From: Aliidongia dinghuensis
GTDB taxonomy: Bacteria > Pseudomonadota > Alphaproteobacteria > ATCC43930 > CGMCC-115725
Length of the DNA stretch: 64,000 bases
Direction: 5' to 3'
Assembly (NCBI RefSeq): GCF_014643535.1
Contig: NZ_BMJQ01000018.1
Location: 1 to 64,000 of the forward strand
Shown: positions 9,063-17,649 of the stretch, piece after piece
Layout: every line of letters starts with the position of its first letter
Position numbering within the stretch: the stretch's first letter is position 1
Translations under genes and position numbers: made by a program
The notes under the pieces: generated by a model
Databases searched by the model: none
Told to the model about the DNA's origin: nothing
What the model saw: only the letters and a program-made list of their open reading frames with translations

Positions 9063-10709
9063 CTACTTCACGGTGACGAAACGCAGCGGGAAGAAGTTGT
9101 CGGCGAGCTGCACCGTGTCGACATTGCTGCGCGCGGCCCAGACCACGACCTGCTGATGCAGCGGGATATAGAGATACTGGCTCCTGATGATGCCGAACGC
9201 GTCGGAGATGAGCGCCTGGCGCTTCTTCGGGTCGGTCTCGACCTGGATCTGCTTGATGTCGGCGTCGATCTGCGGGTTCGAGATGCCGCCGTCGTTGTTG
9301 TCGCCAATGCCGGCGCCCGGCGTCCGTGTGCCGACGAGCGAGAGCAGCATGTTGTGGGCATCGTACGTGTTGGGCGTCCAGCCCAGCATGTAGAAGCTCG
9401 ATGCGTAATTGGGCGCGCCGATCTTGCCGAAGAACTTGAGGCGCGTCTGGGCGAGCAGATCGACCTTGATGCCGACCTTGGCCAGCATGGCGGCAACCGC
9501 CTGGCAGATCGCCTCGTCATTGACGTAGCGGTCGTTCGGGCAGTCCATGCCGGTCTCGAACCCGTCGGGATAGCCCGCTTCGGCCAGGAGCTTCTTCGAG
9601 CGGGCCGGGTCATAAGCCGGCCGTTCGTTCAAGGCCGGGTCGAAGCCGTTGATGCCCGGCGCCACCATTTCGGCCGTGGCCTGGGCTTGGCCGCGCATGA
9701 CCTTGGCCACGATCGCGTTCTCGTCGATCGTGCGATAGAACGCCTCGCGCACGCGCACGTCCTTGAACGGGTTCTTGCCCTTGACGTTGCTCTCCGGCAG
9801 CTGGTCATGCATCTGATCCATGCCGAGGAAGATCGTCCGAAGCTCCGGCGACTTCAGGATCTTGGTGCCGGGTGTGGTCGCGATCCGGTCGACATCCTGC
9901 GGCGGCACGGTATAGACGAAGTCGATCTCGCCCGAGAGCAATGCCGCGACCCGCGTCGCGGGGTTGGCGATGCGCGTGAAGACCGCCTCGGTCACATTGC
10001 CGACCGGCTTGTCCCACCAGTTCGGGTTCGCGACCAGCACCGTGCGCACGTCCGGCACGCGCTCCTTCAGCATGAAGGGGCCGGTGCCCATGGCGTTGCG
10101 CGTCGCGTAGTTTTCTTCCGTCACCTTGCCGAGGTCGGCCGGGATGGTTGCGTTGTTCTTCTCGCACCATGCCTTCGACATGATGCCCCAGTTCGTCAGT
10201 TCATTGGGCAGGATCGGGTCCGGCCCCTTGGTGTGGAATTCGATCGTGTAGTCGTCGATCTTCACCAGGTCCGCCACGGTCACGACGTAGCTGTTGAGCT
10301 GCGAGGTCGGCTCCTTGACCCGCTTGAACGAGAACAGCACGTCATCGGCGGTGAACGGCGTGCCGTCCGAGAACTTGACGCCCTGGCGCAGCTTGAAGCG
10401 CCACACGTCGGGCGCCGTCTGCGTCCATTCGGTCGCAAGCGACGGCTCGATCTTGAGATCCTTGTCGCGGCGGACCAGCGGCTCGTAGATGTTCTGCATG
10501 AACGACAGCAGAAAGGTTTCCTGGCGCGCGTAGGGGTCCATCGAATTGACGTCGCCGTCGTTCGCCCAGCGCAACGTCGCCGCCGACGCCGGCCGGGCGG
10601 TCAGGCCCGAGACGCCGGCCGCCGACGCGATCACCCCGATCGCACAGAACATCGCGGAAACGAAACGACGCCCCCGGCCATGCTTCAGTTGACCATGCTT
10701 CAGTCGCAT
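9063..10709 (-). CDS. ABC transporter substrate-binding protein, family 5 (second tandem copy)
   Basis: This 548-residue periplasmic binding protein of the peptide/nickel class has a signal sequence ending near RPASA-ATLRWAND. The family 5 landmark WRFKLRQGVKFSDGTPFTADDV is present. The ATG at 10709 follows a GAAGAGG ribosome site; a TTG five codons upstream is in frame but lies over that site. By hand alignment it differs from the neighbouring binding protein at about 59 of 505 mature positions. One 117-residue block (ELTNWGIMSK to GTKILK) is identical, so the pair arose by tandem duplication. The differences cluster at about 100-115 of the mature chain and in the C-terminal lobe, suggesting different ligand preference with shared docking to the same permease. 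Confidence 0.93.
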   Translation of the reverse strand: MRLKHGQLKHGRGRRFVSAMFCAIGVIASAAGVSGLTARPASAATLRWANDGDVNSMDPYARQETFLLSFMQNIYEPLVRRDKDLKIEPSLATEWTQTAPDVWRFKLRQGVKFSDGTPFTADDVLFSFKRVKEPTSQLNSYVVTVADLVKIDDYTIEFHTKGPDPILPNELTNWGIMSKAWCEKNNATIPADLGKVTEENYATRNAMGTGPFMLKERVPDVRTVLVANPNWWDKPVGNVTEAVFTRIANPATRVAALLSGEIDFVYTVPPQDVDRIATTPGTKILKSPELRTIFLGMDQMHDQLPESNVKGKNPFKDVRVREAFYRTIDENAIVAKVMRGQAQATAEMVAPGINGFDPALNERPAYDPARSKKLLAEAGYPDGFETGMDCPNDRYVNDEAICQAVAAMLAKVGIKVDLLAQTRLKFFGKIGAPNYASSFYMLGWTPNTYDAHNMLLSLVGTRTPGAGIGDNNDGGISNPQIDADIKQIQVETDPKKRQALISDAFGIIRSQYLYIPLHQQVVVWAARSNVDTVQLADNFFPLRFVTVK

Positions 10710-10730
10710 CTTGCCTCTTCCCAACCCGGT

Positions 10731-10754
10731 GCCGCCGCCCCGAAGGACGGCGGC
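10731..10754 (-). other. Intercistronic hairpin with UUCG tetraloop
   Basis: On the minus strand GCCGCCGTCC-TTCG-GGGCGGCGGC forms a 10-bp stem (one G-U pair) closed by the very stable UUCG loop. It lies 33 bases after the upstream binding-protein gene and 22 bases before the downstream one. No T-tract follows, so it is unlikely to terminate transcription. A 3'-end stabilising or processing element that raises binding-protein mRNA relative to the permease part is the likely role. Confidence 0.65.
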
Positions 10755-10786
10755 GATGAACGGAACGTCGACGGCCGCGAGCGCGG

Positions 10787-12385
10787 CTACTTCACCGTGA
10801 CGAAGCGCAGCGGGAAGTAATTGTCGGCCATCTGGACGACGTTGACGTTGCTGCGCGCGGCCCAGACCACGACTTGCTGATGCAGCGGGATGTAGAGGAA
10901 CTGGTTCTTGATGATGCCGAGCGCGTCGGAGATGAGCGCCTGGCGCTTCTTCGGATCGGTCTCGACCTGGATCTGCTTGATGTCGCCGTCGATCTGGGCG
11001 TTCGAGATGCCGCCGTCGTTGTTGTCGCCGAGGCCGGCGGCGGGCGTGCGGGTCGCGACCAGCGACGCCAGCATGTTGTGCGTGTCGTAGGTCGAGGGCG
11101 TCCAGCCCAGCATGTAGAAATCGGACGCGTAGTTGGGCGAGCCGATCTTGCCGAAGAACTTGAGGCGCGTCTGGGCCAGCAGGTTCACCTTGATGCCGAC
11201 CTTGGCCAGCATGGTGACGACGGCCTGGCAGATCGCCTCGTCATTGACGTAACGGTCGTTCGGGCAGTCCATGCCGGTTTCGAACCCGTCGGGATAGCCC
11301 GCGTCGGCCAGGAGCTTCTTCGACTTCTCCGGATCGTATGGCACCCGCTCGTTCAGCGCCGTGTCGAAGCCGTTGATGCCCGGCCCGACCATCAGCGCCG
11401 TTTCCTGGGCCTGGCCGCGCATGACCTTGGCCACGATCGTCTTCTCGTCGATCGCACGGTAGAACGCCTCGCGCACCCGCGCGTCCTTGAACGGGTTCTT
11501 GCCCTTGACGCTGCTTTCGAGGAGCTCGTCGCGCGACTGGTCGAAGCCCAGGAAGATCGTCCGGAGCTCCGGCGTCTTCAGGATCTTGGTGCCGGGCGTG
11601 GTCGCGATGCGGTCGACGTCCTGCGGCGGCACGGTATAGACGAAGTCGATCTCGCCCGAGAGCAGTGCTGCCACCCGCGTCGCCGGGTTGGCGATGCGCG
11701 TGAAGACCGCCTCGGTCACGTTGCCGACTGGCTTGTCCCACCAGTTCGGGTTCGCCACCAGCACCGTGCGCACGTCCGGCACGCGCTCCTTCAGCATGAA
11801 GGGGCCGGTGCCCATCGCGTTGCGCGTCGCGTAATTCTCTTCCGTCACCTTGCCGAGGTCGGCCGGGATGGTCGCGTTGTTCTTCTCGCACCATGCCTTC
11901 GACATGATGCCCCAGTTCGTCAGTTCCTGCGGCAGGATCGGGTCCGGCCCCTTGGTGTGGAACTCGACCGTGTAATCGTCGACCTTCACCAGGTCCGCCA
12001 CGGTCACGAAATAGCTGTTCATGTTCGAGCTGGGCTGCCGCGCCCGGTGGTACGACATGATGACGTCGTCGGCAGTGAACGGCGTGCCGTCCGAGAACTT
12101 GACGCCCTGGCGCAGCTTGAAGCGCCAGACATCGGGCGCCGTCTGCGTCCATTCGGTCGCAAGCGACGGCTCGATCTTGAGATCCTTGTCGCGGCGGACC
12201 AGCGGCTCGTAAATGTTCTGCAGAAATGTGAGCAGGAAGGTCTCGTTCCGCGAATAGGGGTCCATCGAATTGACGTCGCCGTCGTTCGCCCAGCGCAACG
12301 TCGCCGCCGACGCCGGAGCAGCCAACGGCAACGCCAGCCCGGCGAGGATCAACCCCGCCGCCAGGCGACTGAATATCCTTCGCAT
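10787..12385 (-). CDS. ABC transporter substrate-binding protein, family 5 (first tandem copy)
   Basis: This 532-residue periplasmic binding protein has a clear Sec signal (MRRIFSRLAAGLILAGLALP, cleaved after PASA) and the family 5 fold. It is the promoter-proximal gene of the importer operon and is followed by its close paralogue. Compared with that copy, the loop after FTADDV is replaced (about 10 of 14 residues differ). Most other changes are in the C-terminal lobe, while the central 117 residues are unchanged. Such islands of identity in an otherwise diverged pair are typical of gene conversion. The ligand is unknown; family members bind peptides, opines, nickel chelates or sugars. Confidence 0.93.
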   Translation of the reverse strand: MRRIFSRLAAGLILAGLALPLAAPASAATLRWANDGDVNSMDPYSRNETFLLTFLQNIYEPLVRRDKDLKIEPSLATEWTQTAPDVWRFKLRQGVKFSDGTPFTADDVIMSYHRARQPSSNMNSYFVTVADLVKVDDYTVEFHTKGPDPILPQELTNWGIMSKAWCEKNNATIPADLGKVTEENYATRNAMGTGPFMLKERVPDVRTVLVANPNWWDKPVGNVTEAVFTRIANPATRVAALLSGEIDFVYTVPPQDVDRIATTPGTKILKTPELRTIFLGFDQSRDELLESSVKGKNPFKDARVREAFYRAIDEKTIVAKVMRGQAQETALMVGPGINGFDTALNERVPYDPEKSKKLLADAGYPDGFETGMDCPNDRYVNDEAICQAVVTMLAKVGIKVNLLAQTRLKFFGKIGSPNYASDFYMLGWTPSTYDTHNMLASLVATRTPAAGLGDNNDGGISNAQIDGDIKQIQVETDPKKRQALISDALGIIKNQFLYIPLHQQVVVWAARSNVNVVQMADNYFPLRFVTVK

Positions 12386-12893
12386 CTTCTCTTCCCCTCG
12401 ATCGTCGAAGCCCCCGCGAGACCGGCCGTCGCCGATTCACACGTCCTGTCGGGCTCCGCGCTTCGTGGCGGCGCGGCAACCCGTATGGCAGCAAGATTGC
12501 GCTATGGCGACGCGCGCAAGTCAATTGTTTTGAGGGGAGTATCCTACGATCTTTTATGTCGCAGCCGCCTACTGGCCGCGCAACACCCAACCTAGGGGCG
12601 TTGCGCTTTCGAGAACTCTCGCCGGGCGCCATCCGGCCCGGACGGAATGGAAAGGTGAGTTGCGGCCAAAGGCCTTGCAGGACAGCGCGCTATCCTTAAA
12701 TCTCGGCATGCGCGCCCCGCATGGCCTGTTGCGACGGGTGCGACAAGCCGTCCCGACCCTTCGCATCGCCGGGCGGCGCATGATCAGTGTCCGTGTTTGG
12801 CCGTGATCCAGATCAAGCGGCCGAGTACGATTTTGTCGTTTGATGATCCCGTGACGCCGATAAGATCGCGGATCATCTCCTGGGACGTTGCCG
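12386..12893. other. 508-bp non-coding region between the importer operon and hemA
   Basis: This divergent intergenic region carries the promoter of the leftward importer operon and that of rightward hemA. Local A/T-rich patches occur around 12520-12560 and 12830-12845. An FNR-type box is at 12803-12816. Short open frames here (for example one of 70 codons on the minus strand) lack ribosome sites and family features. I found no RNA gene or repeat. Confidence 0.6.
12803..12816 (+). promoter_or_regulatory. FNR/FixK-type box upstream of hemA
   Basis: GTGATCCAGATCAA matches the FNR/FnrL/FixK consensus TTGAT-N4-ATCAA at 9 of 10 positions. Its centre (12809.5) is 84 bp before the hemA start. A weak -10 (TTTGAT, 12839-12844) would place the start of transcription near 12851, about 41.5 bp from the box centre, which is the spacing of a class II activated promoter. 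FnrL/FixK control of hemA is known in other alphaproteobacteria. The -10 assignment is inference. Confidence 0.6.
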
Positions 12894-14099
12894 ATGGATT
12901 ACGAGCTGTTCTTCGCCGACCGGATTGCTGCGCTCAAGGCAGAGGGGCGCTATCGGGAGTTTGCCGAGCTGGAGCGCAAGGCCGGGGCCTTCCCGCGCGC
13001 CTGGCATCACGGCACCGGCAAAGAGGTCACGGTCTGGTGCTCGAACGATTATCTCGGCATGGGCCAGCATCCGAAGGTGCTGGCGGCGATGCACGAGGTG
13101 CTCGACCGGGTCGGCGCCGGGGCGGGCGGCACGCGCAATATCTCCGGCAACAGCCACGAGCACATCCTCTTGGAGCGCGAGCTTGCCGACCTGCATGGCA
13201 AGGAGGCAGCACTCATCTTCGCGACCGGCTATGTCGCGAACGAGGCGTCGCTCGCGACCATCGCGAAGCTCCTGCCCGACTGCGTCGTCTTCTCCGATGC
13301 CCTGAACCATGCCTCGATGATCGAGGGCATCCGCTATTCCGGTGCGGAGAAGCGCATCTTCCGCCACAACGACCCGGCCGACCTCGACCGGCTGATGTCG
13401 GAATATGACCACGACCGCGCGAAGCTGGTCGCCTTCGAGAGCGTCTATTCCATGGATGCCGACGTCGGCCGCATCGCCGAGCTGTGCGACGTCGCGGACA
13501 AGCACGGCGCGATGACCTATCTCGACGAGGTCCATGCCGTCGGCATGTATGGCCCGCGCGGCGCCGGCATCGCCGAGCGCGACGGCGTCATGCACCGCCT
13601 GACCGTGATCCAGGGCACGCTCGGCAAGGCGTTCGGCTGCCACGGCGGCTATATCGCGGGCTCGGCCGCCATGGTCGATTTCGTGCGCTCGTACGCCGCC
13701 GGCTTCATCTTCACCACCTCGATGACGCCGGTCACCGCCGCCGGTGCGCGCACCTCGATCCGCCACCTGAAGGAAAGCCAGGCCGAGCGCGAGGGCCAGC
13801 AGCGGGTCGTCGCCGAGGTAAAGCGCCGCCTCGCCGCCGCCGGCCTGCCGGTCATGCCGAGCGAGACCCATATCGTGCCGGTCATGGTCGGCGACGCGCG
13901 GCTCGTCAAGCGCGCGTCCGACGAGCTGCTCGCTCGCCACGCCGTCTATATCCAGCCGATCAACTACCCGACCGTGCCGCGCGGTACCGAGCGCCTGCGC
14001 ATCACGCCGACCCCGCTCCACACCGAGGCCGACATCGATCATCTCGTCCATGCCATGACCGACGTCTGGCAGCGTCTCATGATCCAACGCGCCGCCTGA
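12894..14099 (+). CDS. hemA: 5-aminolevulinate synthase
   Basis: HemA condenses succinyl-CoA and glycine to 5-aminolevulinate, the entry to haem biosynthesis by the C4 route used by alphaproteobacteria. The 401-residue enzyme is an alpha-oxoamine synthase with the PLP lysine at 245 (GTLGKAFG). The conserved glycine-rich [13 protein letters not shown] segment is near 74-86. The cofactor-binding aspartate is in [11 protein letters not shown] and the N-terminal YELFFADRI is typical of bacterial ALAS. The start is the ATG at 12894; the in-frame TTG two codons before it is unlikely. A PadR-like regulator gene follows after 10 bases and is probably cotranscribed. The upstream FNR-type box suggests induction at low oxygen. 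Confidence 0.98.
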   Translation: MDYELFFADRIAALKAEGRYREFAELERKAGAFPRAWHHGTGKEVTVWCSNDYLGMGQHPKVLAAMHEVLDRVGAGAGGTRNISGNSHEHILLERELADLHGKEAALIFATGYVANEASLATIAKLLPDCVVFSDALNHASMIEGIRYSGAEKRIFRHNDPADLDRLMSEYDHDRAKLVAFESVYSMDADVGRIAELCDVADKHGAMTYLDEVHAVGMYGPRGAGIAERDGVMHRLTVIQGTLGKAFGCHGGYIAGSAAMVDFVRSYAAGFIFTTSMTPVTAAGARTSIRHLKESQAEREGQQRVVAEVKRRLAAAGLPVMPSETHIVPVMVGDARLVKRASDELLARHAVYIQPINYPTVPRGTERLRITPTPLHTEADIDHLVHAMTDVWQRLMIQRAA

Positions 14100-14109
14100 C
14101 CGACCGCCG

Positions 14110-14649
14110 ATGTATCGCGACAATTCGCTCGTCCCGATCGAGACCGTGCGGATCGCCGCATTGGGTGCGCTCGCGACCAAGCCCCGGACCTACGGCGAGA
14201 TCGCGGCCGATGTGCGCCTGTTCACGAGCCGCATCGTCGGCCCGTCGCTCGATCTCATGGGCATCTCGATCGAGCTCCTGCGCGCCGAAGGCGTGGTCGA
14301 GACCCTGGTGGAGGACGCGGAGCAGAAGGACCCGCGCCTGACGTTGACGCCGGCCGGCCATGAGATGCTGCTGCGGCTGCTGCAGGCGCCGATCCGCTCG
14401 CCCAATACCGAGCTCAGCCGCCTCGTCGTCGCCCTCAAGATGCGCTTCCTGCATCTGCTCGAGCCGGCCGCCCGGCAGGAGCAGGTGGCGATCCTGCGCA
14501 CGCTCACCGTCGCCGAGCGCCAGCGCTATGTCGAGCTCGAGGAACAGAGCGACGGCGCCAACCTGTTCAAGGACTGGCTGGCGCTGCAGATCCAGCTGCT
14601 CGACACCCGCCTCGCCTGGCTCGACGGCTTCAGCACGCGCTGCGTCTGA
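14110..14649 (+). CDS. PadR-like winged-helix transcriptional regulator
   Basis: This 179-residue protein has a winged-helix N-terminal half (RIAALGALATKPRTYGEIAADVRLF, then a wing near LLRAEGVVETLVEDAEQKDPRLTLTPAG). The helical C-terminal half, about 95-175, resembles the PadR dimerisation domain. It follows hemA by 10 bases, suggesting that it is cotranscribed with haem synthesis. Neither its ligand nor its target is known; self-regulation of the hemA operon is a guess. The family assignment is by pattern only, so another winged-helix family is possible. Confidence 0.65.
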   Translation: MYRDNSLVPIETVRIAALGALATKPRTYGEIAADVRLFTSRIVGPSLDLMGISIELLRAEGVVETLVEDAEQKDPRLTLTPAGHEMLLRLLQAPIRSPNTELSRLVVALKMRFLHLLEPAARQEQVAILRTLTVAERQRYVELEEQSDGANLFKDWLALQIQLLDTRLAWLDGFSTRCV

Positions 14650-14654
14650 GACAG

Positions 14655-14752
14655 ACAATTCCCGCGTAGGCGGGAATCCAGGGCACCCACTCCACTCTTC
14701 CTGAATGGCGCCGTTCGCCCGCTCTGGATCCCCGCCTGCGCGGGGATGACGG
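14655..14752. repeat. Extragenic palindromic repeat, family A (short-core copy)
   Basis: Two imperfect hairpin arms of the type ATTCCCGCGNNGGCGGGAAT and GGATCCCCGCCTGCGCGGGGATGACGG flank a unique core of about 45 bp. The element fills the gap between two convergent genes (PadR-like and SDR). The arms match those of the copies at 31102 and 36383 but the core differs. Confidence 0.8.
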
Positions 14753-14759
14753 ATTTTGG

Positions 14760-15500
14760 CTAGAACAGATGCTGCCCGCCGGTCACGAAGATCTCCGTGC
14801 CGGTGATGTAGGCGGACTCCGCGGCGCACAGGTAGAAGATCGTCGACGCCACGTCGTCGGGCTGGCCGAGGCGATTCAACGGGATGCGCGGGATCAGCAC
14901 GTCGGTGTTGGGCGAGAGCATCGCCGTTTCGATCTCGCCGGGGGCGACGGCGTTGACGCGCACGCCCAGCTGGGCGAATTCGACCGCCATCTCGCGGGTC
15001 AAGGCCGAGAGCGCCGCCTTCGAGGTCGAGTAGGCGGAGCCCGCGAAAGGATGCACCGCATGGCCCGCAATCGAGGTCACGTTGACGATCGCCCCCTTGG
15101 CGCGTGCCAGATGCGGCGCCAGCGCCCGGCCCAAGGCCAAGGGCGTGAAGAAATTGAGCTGGAACACGCGATGCCAGTCGGCGAGATCGCCGTTGAGGCA
15201 GCCCAGGCGTTCCTGGAACGGCGTCTTGGGCGAGACGCCGGCATTGTTGACGAGCGCGTTCAAGGACCCGCCGCCGAGCTCGTCGCGCACCTCGGCAAGG
15301 AACTGGTCGAGCGCCTCCGGCTCGGCCAGGTCGGCGGTGATATGGCGGGTCCAGTTCGGGTCCCGCCGGCATTCCGGCGGCACGACGTCGCGACTGACCG
15401 TGATGACGCGCCAGCCGGCGTCGCTGAAGCGCTTGACCGTTGCGTGCCCGATGCCGCGGCTGGCGCCGGTCAGGAGGAGGACGGGTTTTTCGCTCTGCAT
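14760..15500 (-). CDS. Short-chain dehydrogenase/reductase
   Basis: This classical SDR of 246 residues has the NAD(P)-binding TGASRGIG near residue 11, NNAG in the fourth strand, the catalytic serine in NVTSIAG and YSTSK as the Y-x3-K pair. The C-terminal PDDVASTIFYLCAAESAYITG...VTGG is typical of 3-oxoacyl-ACP reductase-like members. An insertion (PPECRRDPNWTRHITADL) in the second crossover region is not informative about cofactor choice. The substrate is unknown. It stands alone between two convergent or opposed units, so the neighbours give no hint. Confidence 0.88.
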   Translation of the reverse strand: MQSEKPVLLLTGASRGIGHATVKRFSDAGWRVITVSRDVVPPECRRDPNWTRHITADLAEPEALDQFLAEVRDELGGGSLNALVNNAGVSPKTPFQERLGCLNGDLADWHRVFQLNFFTPLALGRALAPHLARAKGAIVNVTSIAGHAVHPFAGSAYSTSKAALSALTREMAVEFAQLGVRVNAVAPGEIETAMLSPNTDVLIPRIPLNRLGQPDDVASTIFYLCAAESAYITGTEIFVTGGQHLF

Positions 15501-15571
15501 GGTGCCGGGGAATGTAGGCAGAGCGCCGGCCCGATGCCAGTCCCTATTCCACCCGCCCTATTCCACCCGCT

Positions 15572-15958
15572 CTATTCCGCTGGCAGGGTGGCCAAGTCGT
15601 CGCGCGCGAGATCGGCCAGCGACTTGCCCGCTGCATCGGGGTCGGACACTTGAGCCGGGATCACGTCCGGCGCCATGTCGACGACCTGCTGGTAATAGCG
15701 CCGCGCCTCGGCGAACCGGCCGAGCCGCTGGGCGACCACACCCAGGTTCAAGAGCACGTAGGGATCGTTCGGGAAGGCCTGCTTCGCCTGCACCAGATAT
15801 TGCTCGGCCTTGAGCCAGTCGCCGGTGCCGATCGCCTCGAAGCCGCGCTGATAGGCCTGTTGCGCCGTCGCCGCCGTCTGGTTGAGCCCGGGATCGTCGC
15901 TGCCGCACGCGGCGAGCGCCAGCGCCAGCCCGACGAGGAGAGGTGCTGCCGCCCGCAT
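15572..15958 (-). CDS. TPR-containing lipoprotein
   Basis: This predicted 128-residue lipoprotein has a short signal with lipobox LALAAC, the lipidated Cys being near residue 18, followed by Ser-Asp-Asp. Residues about 35-95 form roughly two tetratricopeptide repeats (QAYQRGFEAIGTGDWLKAEQ, then DPYVLLNLGVVAQRLGRFAEARRYY). The ATG at 15958 overlaps the pdxH stop as TGATG, so its translation is coupled to pdxH. An in-frame GTG one codon upstream is possible. TPR lipoproteins usually act as periplasmic scaffolds, and no partner is evident here. Confidence 0.8.
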   Translation of the reverse strand: MRAAAPLLVGLALALAACGSDDPGLNQTAATAQQAYQRGFEAIGTGDWLKAEQYLVQAKQAFPNDPYVLLNLGVVAQRLGRFAEARRYYQQVVDMAPDVIPAQVSDPDAAGKSLADLARDDLATLPAE

Positions 15959-16602
15959 CACGGATAGAGCCTTTGGGTCGTCCAGCCGTCGCGCTCGGCC
16001 GTAAAGATCAGCCGGTCGTGCAGGCGGAATTCCCGGTCCTGCCAGAACTCGATCCGGGTCGGTGTCACGCGGAAGCCCGACCAGAACGGCGGCCGCGGCA
16101 CCGTCTCGCCCGGAAATTTCGCGTCATACTCGCGGATGCGCGCCTCGAAGGTCGAGCGGGCGTCGAGCGGCCGCGACTGGTCGGACGCCCAGGCGCCGAT
16201 CCGGCTGTCGCGCGGGCGGCCCGCGAAATAGGCGTCGGCCTCGGCATCCGTCACCATCGAGACCGGCCCCTCGATGCGGACCTGCCGCTTCAGCGACTTC
16301 CAATGGAAGCAGAGTGCCGCCCGCGGGTTGGCCTTGAGCTCCAGCCCTTTGCGCGAATCGAGGTTGGTGTAGAAGACGAAGCCGCGCCGATCGAGCCCCT
16401 TCAAGAGCACGACCCTGACCGAGGGAAAGCCGTCGGGCGTCGTGGTCGCAAGCGTCATCGCGTTCGGGTCGGCCGGCTCGCTCGCCTTCGCCTCCGCATA
16501 CCACACATCGAACAGATCGTAGGGATCCGAAGCCTCGTCCATCACGCTCTCCAGCAGCGGCGCCATGCCTGCATGATCCGACGGCGGCGGGACGTCGTGC
16601 AA
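15958..16602 (-). CDS. pdxH: Pyridoxamine 5'-phosphate oxidase
   Basis: PdxH is an FMN enzyme that oxidises pyridoxine or pyridoxamine 5'-phosphate to PLP. The 214-residue product shows the full family pattern: [23 protein letters not shown] for FMN binding, [25 protein letters not shown], and the C-terminal [15 protein letters not shown] and FRLHDRLIF substrate motifs. It is divergent from the DnaJ-like gene and is followed by the lipoprotein gene with overlapping codons. PLP made here is the cofactor of HemA and TrpB encoded in the same window. Confidence 0.97.
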   Translation of the reverse strand: MHDVPPPSDHAGMAPLLESVMDEASDPYDLFDVWYAEAKASEPADPNAMTLATTTPDGFPSVRVVLLKGLDRRGFVFYTNLDSRKGLELKANPRAALCFHWKSLKRQVRIEGPVSMVTDAEADAYFAGRPRDSRIGAWASDQSRPLDARSTFEARIREYDAKFPGETVPRPPFWSGFRVTPTRIEFWQDREFRLHDRLIFTAERDGWTTQRLYP

Positions 16603-16731
16603 CCCCCGGAACTGCGCGCCTGGGGCGAGCCCGGAGCGTACCCCGGCACGCCCGCTCGAGGGACCTCGCCGTCACGTTTGCTTGAGGGCAGCTTTACGGA
16701 ACGGTAACCGGCTGGCAGGATATTCCGGACC

Positions 16732-17619
16732 ATGGATCCATACGCTATCCTCCAGGTCGGGCGCGACGCCAGCCCGGAAGAGATCAAGCGGTCGTACCGC
16801 AAACTCGCCAAGGAACTGCACCCGGACTTGCATCCGAACAATCCGGCGAGCGCCCGGCGCTTCAACGACATCACGGCCGCCTATGACGTGCTCTCGGACG
16901 ACGCCAAGCGTCGCCAATACGACAGCCAGGTCGCCGCGGCCGAAGCCGCCGCGCGCGCAGGACACCGGCGCGGCAATCCGTTCGACCGCAGCAATCAATT
17001 CGAGGACGACGGGCTCGACAATTTCTTTGGCCGCGGCAACCGTGGTTGGGGCTTCCGCCGCGAGGCCGCCGGCAAGGGACCGAAATTGCGCGGCGCCGAC
17101 ATTTATCAGTCGCTGACCGTCTCGTTCGTCGAGGCGGCCGTCGGCACGCGGAAGCGCATCGTCATCAAGGACCAGCGCACGCTCGACGTCGCGATCCCGC
17201 CCTTGACCCAGGACGGCCAGTCGCTGAGGCTCAAGGGCCAGGGCGGCGCCGGTGCCAACGGCGGCCCGGCCGGCGACGTGTTCGTCGAAATCAATGTCGA
17301 GCCCCATGCGCTCTTCACCCGGCGCGACCACGACATCCTGATGACGCTGCCGGTGACCCTGCCCGAGGCGGTGCTGGGCGCCACGGTCACAGTACCGACC
17401 GTGCATGGCCTGGTCTCGCTCAAGATCCCCAAGGGCTCCAACACCGACACGGTGCTGCGCCTGCGCGGCAAGGGTCTGATCGCGCCCGGCTCGGTCCTCC
17501 AGGGCGATCAGCTCGTCACGCTCAAGATCGTGCTGCCCACTGCCAAGGACGGCGAGCTCGCCGACTTCGTCGAGCAATGGTCGAAGCGCAACAGCTATAG
17601 TGTCCGGCCGAAATACTGA
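16732..17619 (+). CDS. DnaJ-class co-chaperone (CbpA/DnaJ type II)
   Basis: This 295-residue J-domain protein has the HPD tripeptide at residues 30-32, which stimulates DnaK ATPase activity. A linker rich in Gly/Arg/Phe lies near 75-115. The DnaJ C-terminal substrate-binding domains occupy about 125-285. The Cys-rich zinc finger of true DnaJ is missing, placing it with CbpA-like type II proteins. It stands alone, divergent from pdxH and convergent with the YihY gene 30 bases away. Confidence 0.94.
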   Translation: MDPYAILQVGRDASPEEIKRSYRKLAKELHPDLHPNNPASARRFNDITAAYDVLSDDAKRRQYDSQVAAAEAAARAGHRRGNPFDRSNQFEDDGLDNFFGRGNRGWGFRREAAGKGPKLRGADIYQSLTVSFVEAAVGTRKRIVIKDQRTLDVAIPPLTQDGQSLRLKGQGGAGANGGPAGDVFVEINVEPHALFTRRDHDILMTLPVTLPEAVLGATVTVPTVHGLVSLKIPKGSNTDTVLRLRGKGLIAPGSVLQGDQLVTLKIVLPTAKDGELADFVEQWSKRNSYSVRPKY

Positions 17620-17649
17620 CCCCGCCGGAATACTGACCCCGAGAGCGGA

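Noticed and set aside
8991-12595. Two long rightward frames opposite the binding-protein genes
   Set aside because: They are mirror images of the duplicated genes. Their mutual similarity only reflects the sense-strand duplication.
12569-12781. 70-codon minus-strand open frame in the hemA upstream region
   Set aside because: It has no ribosome site, no recognisable feature and an Arg-rich composition like other chance frames.
14655-14752. Short CRISPR-like array in the palindromic repeats
   Set aside because: The repeats are two inverted arms around one core, not direct repeats with regular spacers, and no cas gene is present.
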